From NCBI RefSeq assembly GCF_905220415.1, contig NC_059541.1, forward strand, positions 7,638,501 through 7,702,500: a stretch of 64,000 bases of DNA, written 5' to 3'. The notes under the pieces are model-generated. The model saw nothing but the letters and a program-made list of their open reading frames with translations, searched no databases and was not told the DNA's origin. This DNA is from Colias croceus. Taxonomy: Eukaryota; Arthropoda; Insecta; Lepidoptera; Pieridae. The translations under genes were made by a program, and so were the position numbers. Positions within the stretch are counted from its first letter, which is position 1. Each line of letters begins with the position of its first letter. This document shows, piece after piece, positions 59,301-64,000 of this stretch.

Positions 59301-62300
59301 GGCTCGCTATAAAAAAGTTAATCTTTGAATATCAACATTTTCTTATATTCGATTTTAAATTTGAGGAAATTTTCATGAAATATTATAAATTAACAAATAT
59401 GTTATCAACTCACGGTAATATTAAATGGGCGAAGGCAGCGGCCAGACGCGAAGCGAGTGCGAGGCGAGGCGAAGCGGTTGCTATGACACTGACCCGAGCT
59501 GTGCTATACCACTGTGTGCCATTTTCTTCCGAAGCCCAGAAGCCGTTACCTTGCATCAACTACATAACAATTGATAGTGTATCGGATTAAAATTATATAT
59601 TATTACAAAAACTAACCAAACCATTTATAAAATAAATTCTGAAGAAAAAATCTATATTTTATGTACTTTGATATAATTACCACTTCATTCCTAAGTTTAA
59701 CAATTAATAATTATATGCTCAACAGTGATACCTGTAATAAAAACGAGTGTACGGGCGAAGATCCCCACTCGTCAGTGTACGCGCGGTGCAGAGCTCGCAC
59801 TAGTAATACCACTCCACCACCACCAGTGCGGATCACGTTATTCTAAACAGATATAACAATAAAATTATATTAGTGTATTGGATACGTATTTACTGTTAAC
59901 GAAAAAAAAAGTAATGCGAGCTGTGATAGTTGTTATGATTACCCTTTTGAGTTCAGCAATGATATCAGTCGGATCCAAAATAGGTGTACAATCGATGGTG
60001 ACAATCGTCGTATTGCAATCTTTTAAGATGTGCTCGGCTAAAGTGCTGAAAAATAAATTTTACTATTAACATTTCATGCTGTTTAATTAATCATCATTTA
60101 AGGAATGATTTGTGAGTTTTTATTTTGATTATGCATTCATATTAATATATTTATTATTTTAGGTGTCTAATCACATAAATAAACACTTAAATTTAACATT
60201 AACCTAAAAACCATTCACCATTTAAAAAAGTACTAAAATCTATGTACGCTTAAGCTTTCCATATAATATTATGTTCTTAAAACTAACCTCTTAGCACACG
60301 CATCAGGCCCAATGAGTATAGCGTGTGAGCGTGCACGCACTATCGCCCGCAGTGCGTGTGCGGGCACGTGCAGCCGGGTTGACATCACTAGCGTGTCCGA
60401 TACGCGCTCGCATAAATTAGTTCCCGGGTTCGGAGGTGGACCGAGTATATCTGATATCTATGTAAAAAATAAGAAAAAGATAAATAAAATAAAATATAGA
60501 AAAATTCATTGCCTAAATGTCACAGTCAAAACGAGATTACTCTGTTTGGCAAGAAGTCTGACATCTAGAAAGTAAATAACAATGCAAGTTTATACATATT
60601 TTTTGTCGAAAAAGCGAAAAAATAATCATTGGTTTACTTCACTCTATTAGTTTTTCCATCCGCACGAAAAAGAAAAACCACTTACTTCGTCATGAAACGC
60701 ATGTATTGCATTTTCTTTGAGTAAACCTATCACGCTGTATTGCAGAGCTAAGTAAATAATTTCTTCATTTGATACATGTATATGCGTATCGGTTTCTTGA
60801 ATTATATATTCTAGTTGTGTCAGTATCTGCTTTACCTGTAACGAGAAAATAAAATTGCAAAGAAAAAAATATGGGAAAATAGTGCAGCAACCTGTGAAGT
60901 ATGGTTATCAAAAAAAATATTAAATGTATTTCTTTAATATTCATCACATTATTATACTTACAATGGACACATTGTATGTTTTGACTGTAACGTTCGACTT
61001 ATGAGTGTTAAGCCATTTCAAACATTTGCGTATTACATTTTGTAAAATTGGTATCATTAAGCGTAGTGTTTCATTTTCCATGTCAGCTTTTTGAATCCAG
61101 GTATTGAAAACTTCCTCCGCACAGCTATCTTCTTCACTAAAATGTTAGATAATTATATATTTATTTATAGGTTTGTACATTGTCATTAGGTTTGTTTTAT
61201 TAAGTAGTACTTTACCTCTTGTAAATATAACATTACAAGAGATAAAGAATTCATCGAGTGTCAAACCACTTTTTGCGCTTGAGGAATTCGTGTTATTTTC
61301 ACCACAAGAGTTATATGTGAATTAAAGAAGTTCAGAAAAGAGCAGACAAACGTCTATCAAAACAGTACATTTCTTATTTCATTTCTCCCATCTCCATAAA
61401 ACCCCCTTTTCACAATATTACCTCAACAAAATGATCCCCATCCTTGATATAGTAGCCGGCGAAGCGTGTTCCATAGAATGCGTCTCAAACACAAAGTTAA
61501 CGTTCTGTCCGAACTGTACGCGCCAGCCAGAAGGCAGAGTTAATAGACGGTTGTCGTCTAGTACTGAGTTGAGAGCTTCTATCCACTGTGGGTCTATGTC
61601 ACCGTCGCATACCACCCATGACCATACGTCTGTAAATATTTTGGTATCAACTATCAAGGTAAAACGATGAACTAATCGCTATTGAAATTCATTAAAGAAA
61701 TTTTTTTTTTTATGAAATTCCCCTACTGATAGATTAAATTAAAGTTAGTGTTCACATTTTTTTAGCATGTAAATATGAGTATTATCGATAGATTTTCAAG
61801 TCCAAACATATTAAAAGAGATCTTTAAACAAGAGTTAGTAAATATTAGTGACCAATTCTATATTAAAAAGATGTGCAAGCTAATAAAATCATATGCAAAT
61901 TGCATTGTGTAAAACCAATAGCAATAAGGCATTGCAAATAATCTTTTTTTTATTCTAAGTTTTTGTGCCAATAAAAACTTTTCCAGTTTCCATAATTTCA
62001 AACCTGCGCTCTGTTGTGACACCTGCAAAGCTATAGTGGATATGACGCCATCTATCCACTGGCGGGTGTCAGGCTCAACTCGACCTAATAAGCATTCCCG
62101 ACTCACTGCTTTTGGGTATATCACGTGCTCCATTATTGTTTTACCTTGCTGTATGAGCGCCTGTCAATTGAAAATATACTGATTATTAATTATTTTTTAG
62201 ATATTAGTGCTTAATAAAAATGTTAGTGCAAAACCCGGGCTCCCAAGATACCTAGAAAATGTAGAGATAAAAACAAGTGACAACTGCGTTAAAAACAACC

Positions 62301-63856
62301 GACTTCAAACTTGCACTTGCAACATTTACAAATACAGACAAAAATGCTCATAAAATAAAAACTACTGGGCCTATCCGAATAAAATTTTTATGGGACCAAT
62401 TCGATACCATCCCGCATCGAACAAAAAAAAAAAAGAATCACGTAAATCGGTTTTAAAACCTCGGAATAATCGGTGTACATACATAAAAAAAAACATACCG
62501 GCCGAATTGATAACCTCCTCCTTTTTTTGAAGTCGGTTAAAAATTGAAGAGTTTAAGTTTTAAAGTTATACTTACGGTCTTGAGTAGTTTTCTAATAGTT
62601 GTTTTGCCAGAGCCAGGAGGGCCAACAATTACTACTCCCATTCTTTGTTGTAATTGTTCATATAATTCCATACATTTTTGTGTCTGTAAATTTCATTAAG
62701 AATTTTCACATCGAGCTTTACTCAAAAAATGTCAAGATTTTGAATTATAGAAAATGTTATTTGTAATTATAAAATATACCTGTAATTGATTGCGTATGAG
62801 ATATAACGGTTCGAAACTGGAGTCAATGCTCATATAGATAGAATCAACTGTAGATTGCTCCTCGGGAACGTCAGCAAAAACAAGTGACAGTATATTTTCA
62901 AATCTGGGAACAGACAAGAATATCCCCTTCATATTTTTTTTCCATTCATAAGTGGCCATACAATAATTTAGACAAATTTTGCATGCAAACCAATAGCAGT
63001 AGGTAGTTGACAACATAAATACATCTAGTCGTCCGAGGGTACCAGCGCTTCCGAGAACCTCCATAAATACAAAGCTAACATACAACACATTCACATCGAA
63101 ATTGTCTGATCTAACGCCTTTAGTACACCTACGCATTCATATGCGGCAGCGAATCTCTGCGGAACTACTGCGTAGCGAAATATCTGCGGAACGTTAATGA
63201 ATGAAAGGAACAGCAATGTTTTCGCAACTTTTTCGCAATGATATGCCATTGTAATTTTCTCCATGTTTGAAGTTTTCTCCATGCTACCTCTTTTTTGTAC
63301 GTATTTTTATAATCTGTGTGTCCAATTGCGTATAATACGGGATAATCTCGAATAGAATGCAAAAATAATTCAGTATTTTCGGCATCCATGGCGCGAAAAT
63401 CTGTCCTCACCGACAGAACGCGATCTGACGCTTTGCGATGCGAAACATCACTAGCGAAACTTATGCGTCTGTGTAATGGCCATTTCGCAATTCCTTGCGA
63501 AACAATACTGACAAGGACGCAACTATTTCATCTATCTATGTGCTAGAGTGAGACATATCATATGCGAAATTCTGTCACACCACTGACAGTTTTTTCGTTG
63601 TTTCGCTGCCGCACGCGAATGCGTAGGTGTATTAAAGGCGTAATAATCAGTACTACTATTATGGAAAACTCACCTCTCCGCGTCTGGTTTGGTAAGTTTC
63701 GACATATTATTCAGTTTGAGCACGGATCGCAAGATGGCGCGCTGGGCCAGCTCGCCCGCAGCACCGCGTGCGTGCAGCGCCGCCCCGCAGCTGCCCACCG
63801 CCGCTTTCAAAGCTCGCAGCCCCCAGTCGTAGTGACGCTGGCTGCTTAGTAGGTTA
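38354..63856 (-). CDS. DYNC2H1: Cytoplasmic dynein 2 heavy chain, C-terminal 2304 residues (partial)
   Basis: Retrograde motor of intraflagellar transport (Drosophila beethoven). 46 exons, read downwards: 63856-63674, 62903-62780, 62683-62576, 62160-62004, 61629-61422, 61136-60962, 60835-60686, 60457-60288, 60045-59943, 59842-59732, 59559-59414, 59306-59183, 59097-58984, 58900-58690, 58548-58463, 58198-58061, 57842-57671, 57564-57338, 57182-56997, 56890-56676, 56552-56456, 56222-56086, 55863-55654, 55304-55091, 49796-49696, 49606-49450, 49220-49066, 48796-48618, 48351-48242, 48163-47873, 47745-47596, 47457-47341, 47269-47077, 46592-46456, 44494-44354, 44240-44142, 43855-43711, 43242-43087, 42682-42597, 41689-41566, 41397-41273, 40899-40777, 40103-39971, 39680-39558, 39204-39050, 38503-38354. 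All phases agree, with no stop before TAG. The subtype rests on VVCDGDIDPQWIEALNSVLD, SLRAPPDVVRDVLEGVLRLM, AKRASAACAPLAAWVRANL and the C-terminus ELPLYTSATRSALV, all dynein-2-like. The N-terminal tail and AAA1 lie beyond 64000. The acceptor at 57182 is the least certain. Confidence 0.9.
38701..38878 (+). mobile_element. Helitron-like element
   Basis: CCATACTAATATTATAAATG start, ACTCTGTCTGTCTGTTACTC and TGCATGAAATTTGGTATGGA in the body, and CACGGGCGTAGCCGGGGC then CTAG at the end. The GATTTCCGGGAT segment is replaced. It lies in the last intron region of the dynein gene. Confidence 0.65.
40573..40655 (+). pseudogene. Isolated THAP-domain first exon
   Basis: ATG at 40573 reads MPSCVLRYCTNNTNNTEKC, then KVRRNHFHR, and stops phase 2 at CATCG|GTAAGT, the same junction as the THAP pseudogene at 4844. 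C-x4-C near the N-terminus and FHR before the junction fit a C2CH THAP domain. No following THAP exon was found downstream before the dynein exon at 40777, so it looks like a stranded fragment, antisense in a dynein intron. Confidence 0.55.
41001..41162 (+). repeat. SINE-like structured repeat, copy 2
   Basis: Same unit as 2538-2697, followed by an A run. AAGCTATTGCATAGC (about 41030) is perfectly complementary to GCTATGCAATAGCTT at the 3' end, and GTGTGGC pairs with GCCACAC. Confidence 0.65.
43919..44103 (+). mobile_element. Helitron-like element, CGACTTTGTTTTATAC subfamily
   Basis: From ACATAGTATAAAACAAAGTC to CGGGCGAAGCCGCGGGCGGT, then AAGCTAG before T. Full-length and in the forward orientation, so it shows the Helitron hairpin end best. 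In a dynein intron. Confidence 0.7.
44738..46390 (+). mobile_element. 5'-truncated LINE with ATTTT tail
   Basis: It begins abruptly in the reverse-transcriptase region and ends, after a 3' UTR of about 200 bp, in a tail of ATTTT-like repeats (46362-46395). It lies antisense in the 1.96-kb dynein intron between exons 46456 and 44494. Confidence 0.8.
44740..46176 (+). CDS. LINE reverse transcriptase ORF (478 codons, 5'-truncated)
   Basis: An uninterrupted frame with KYSIVKPIHKKGEKHDIHNY, RPITLIPIISKIFEKIM, GFQKGKSTILAA, FFDMSRAFDCVNH, GVPQGSVLGPLLFLLYINDL and the catalytic box TLYADDISVTIP, then SILRYGLILWG and AQKKCIRAICG. The start at 44740 is only where the element begins; endonuclease and fingers are missing. 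It differs clearly from the 22842 LINE in sequence and tail, so two LINE families are present. Intact palm residues suggest a recent insertion. Confidence 0.85.
   Translation: MTYLINLSFDEGIFPDRLKYSIVKPIHKKGEKHDIHNYRPITLIPIISKIFEKIMHKRLTDYLCKFSILKHEQNGFQKGKSTILAAYQLIRSILENIDSGTSATVIFFDMSRAFDCVNHNILLNKCDMYGIRGPSLNWIKSYLANRVQCVEIAYSAHGSDIKTVRSNSRLNSTGVPQGSVLGPLLFLLYINDLPNVTNYKCTLYADDISVTIPNVTSDLTCNYNLNLTLNRIIDWLKINNLTANLAKTKVMQFHNYKQRKYNINLIYKDIILEEVDEIKFLGIMLDSNCNWKSHINHLCSRINKFVFALRRLRAISSEKTALTAYHGYVSSILRYGLILWGNSTSVNRAFLAQKKCIRAICGVGPLESCRPLFRKLNVLTLTSMYILESCIFVKKHPQYFTRAANVSIIPSRDPDKLSMPRCKTALYSKSGPIMPIKIFNRIPKCIRNQTFNVYKNKLKKWLILNCFYSLKEFFDHKC
46756..46960. repeat. Repeat with ACGTGACAACG inverted ends
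   Basis: GTAAAGTCGGTATACGGGCG leads to TTACGTGACAACGACTTT; the far end reads AAGACGTTGTCACGTCAA. A related fragment is at about 49830-49875 and a weaker one at about 54900-55015. Confidence 0.5.
49876..50147. mobile_element. Long near-perfect palindromic element
   Basis: Arms of about 110 bp: AACTGCGTTAAAAACAACCG, ACTTCAAAAACGGAAAAGTA, TTAGATGTGCTATTTATTAA on the left and their inverses on the right, with a short centre around AAACTAAGCACTTAGTATTA. The ends are those of the AACCGACTTCAAA family. It lies just before the first bromodomain-gene exon. Confidence 0.8.
50300..52734. repeat. 30-bp minisatellite, about 75-80 units
   Basis: Unit GACAGACTGGCGTATGGACA then CAGCTGAACC, with many variants (TTGCGTATG, GGAGTATG, GTACCGACA). 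It starts degenerately right after a splice donor (CAG|GTACTGACTGACTGAC) and ends right before an acceptor, filling the whole intron. Higher-order blocks recur around 51640, 51980 and 52235. Because 30 is divisible by 3, long frames stay open (for example 50347-51660 minus, decapeptide repeats), but these are by-products of the period. Confidence 0.92.
53059..53532 (+). repeat. 114-bp tandem duplication of a bromodomain exon end
   Basis: GTAGACCCTCGACACCAG recurs at 53059, 53173, 53287, 53401 and 53515, exactly 114 bp apart. Each unit copies about the last 90 bp of exon 52925-53058 (GCAACGCGGAGCAGTTCAAC to CATCAG), including the splice donor. Copies are nearly identical (AGCATCAG against ATCATCAG), so the expansion is recent. 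In the bromodomain frame every unit adds stops. Confidence 0.9.
53580..53652 (+). repeat. CTAGCTG-family repeat fragment
   Basis: CACCGAAAAATTTTTTCAAA, TCGGACCAGTAGTTCCCGAG and ATTAGCGCGTTCA only. Confidence 0.5.
53941..54182 (+). mobile_element. Helitron-like element
   Basis: TCCATACTAATATTATAAAT start; ends with GCGGGCGAAGCCGCGGGTGG, then AAAGCTAG before T. Probably the best preserved copy in the window, with all family segments. It lies between two exons of the bromodomain fragment. Confidence 0.75.
54183..54386 (+). mobile_element. Helitron-like element, tandem to the previous one
   Basis: Begins TATATTATAAATGCGAAAG directly after the preceding CTAG and ends AACGCGGGCGAAAGCTAG, with a shortened hairpin. 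A GT microsatellite (GTGTGTGTGTGTGTGTGT) lies near its start. Confidence 0.65.
54619..54885 (-). mobile_element. AACCGACTTCAAA inverted-end element
   Basis: AACTGCGTTAAAAACAACCG at the left, GAAGTCGGTTAAAAATA at the right, CCAATTCGACACCATCCCGC inside. Same family as 29752 and 62282. Confidence 0.7.
55091..57182 (-). other. DYNC2H1: Dynein-2 stalk and microtubule-binding domain exons
   Basis: Coiled coil 1 (57182-56456: KRKKSSLIQRQSML, heptads rich in E, K and Q, ending GDIKPESLSE) leads into the microtubule-binding domain (56222-55654: RAPPDVVRDVLEGVLRLM, SWHSMKSFLSKRGVKEDI, AAWVRANL). Coiled coil 2 returns in 55304-55091 (LSSGMTSVEERVSALQEQL). The length fits a normal dynein stalk. Confidence 0.85.
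59183..60457 (-). other. DYNC2H1: Dynein-2 AAA3 exons with degenerate Walker A and B
   Basis: The P-loop, assembled across the 60288/60045 junction, reads GPDACAKST: the last glycine of GxxxxGK is alanine. The Walker B strand in exon 59842-59732 reads VVLLVRALH, with arginine and alanine where the acidic pair should be. The fold-level similarity (ILIGPDACAK, SFLLQGNGFW-like) remains. Confidence 0.65.
61422..62683 (-). other. DYNC2H1: Dynein-2 AAA2 nucleotide site exons
   Basis: Exon 62683-62576 encodes an intact P-loop, VVIVGPPGSGKTTIRKLLK. Exons 62160-62004 and 61629-61422 encode the Walker B region (SWVVCDGDIDPQWIE), DNRLLTLPSGWRVQFG and FETHSMEHASPATISRMGII, including the conserved SPATISRMG sensor loop. 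AAA2 therefore looks competent to bind nucleotide. Confidence 0.85.
62282..62543 (-). mobile_element. AACCGACTTCAAA inverted-end element
   Basis: AACTGCGTTAAAAACAACCG to AAGTCGGTTAAAAATTG, nearly identical to 54619-54885. In a dynein intron, about 30 bp after the donor-side end of exon 62576. Confidence 0.7.
63115..63640. mobile_element. PIF/Harbinger-like MITE, TAA duplication
   Basis: The ends CGCCTTTAGTACACCTACGC and, inverted, CGCCTTTAATACACCTACGC are flanked by TAA at 63112-63114 and 63641-63643. TGCGGCAGCGAA continues both arms. GCGAAA words recur inside. In the first dynein intron of the window. Confidence 0.8.
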
Positions 63857-64000
63857 CTGCAGAAGTGATATTATAAAATTAACAATTTTCAGTTATAAAA
63901 ATGTAATTTTTTTATTGGCCTGTAATAACGCATTGATGTTTTTTTATTATACATATTATGTATGATGTTATATCTCGTAAGATCAAATAATTGAAAATGT
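63857..64000. other. Dynein intron, runs off the window
   Basis: Noncoding AT-rich sequence upstream of the acceptor CTTCTGCAG at 63857-63865. The preceding exon is outside the window and must end in phase 2. Confidence 0.6.

Overview
This window is eukaryotic nuclear DNA, almost certainly from a moth or butterfly (Lepidoptera). It is AT-rich, has multi-exon genes with GT-AG introns, and is crowded with dispersed repeats of lepidopteran type: short Helitron-like elements ending in a GC hairpin plus CTAG, CR1/Jockey-like LINEs, mariner, hAT and TWA-duplicating miniature elements. All gene models were read by eye from splice sites and reading phase; no database search was run.

Layout. 1-2100: a two-exon cytochrome b561 domain gene (CYB561D2-like, minus). 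2101-9000: repeats, including a TIR element carrying a broken MADF-domain ORF that a SINE-like sequence has split, a THAP-domain pseudogene, a 1.3-kb TAA-flanked element nested in another repeat, and a gutted LINE. 9375-33463: a plus-strand TNF-receptor-superfamily gene (wengen-like). Its seven downstream exons (25145-33463) are firm; two competing first exons lie far upstream (9375 and 20857). The large first intron holds two inverted arrays of a 100-bp satellite (10.57-13.18 kb), several nested transposons and a 2.5-kb LINE ending about 35 bp before the exon 2 acceptor.

33464-38353 is intergenic with two TIR elements. 38354-63856 is the 3' half of a cytoplasmic dynein-2 heavy chain gene (DYNC2H1, beethoven in Drosophila; minus). 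Forty-six exons with fully consistent phases encode the C-terminal 2304 residues, from the AAA1-AAA2 linker through the stalk and microtubule-binding domain to the stop. Its introns carry a LINE, a THAP exon, Helitron-like copies, a perfect-palindrome element and, in one 5.3-kb intron, an antisense fragment of a BRWD/PHIP-type bromodomain gene. One intron of that fragment is filled by a 30-bp minisatellite, and one exon end has been tandemly copied in 114-bp units.

The intact host genes are not an operon and have no obvious joint function. The dynein-2 gene implies ciliary intraflagellar transport, the TNFR gene implies JNK-type signalling, and the b561 gene implies transmembrane electron transfer. 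The most unusual material is the repeat architecture and the antisense bromodomain fragment.
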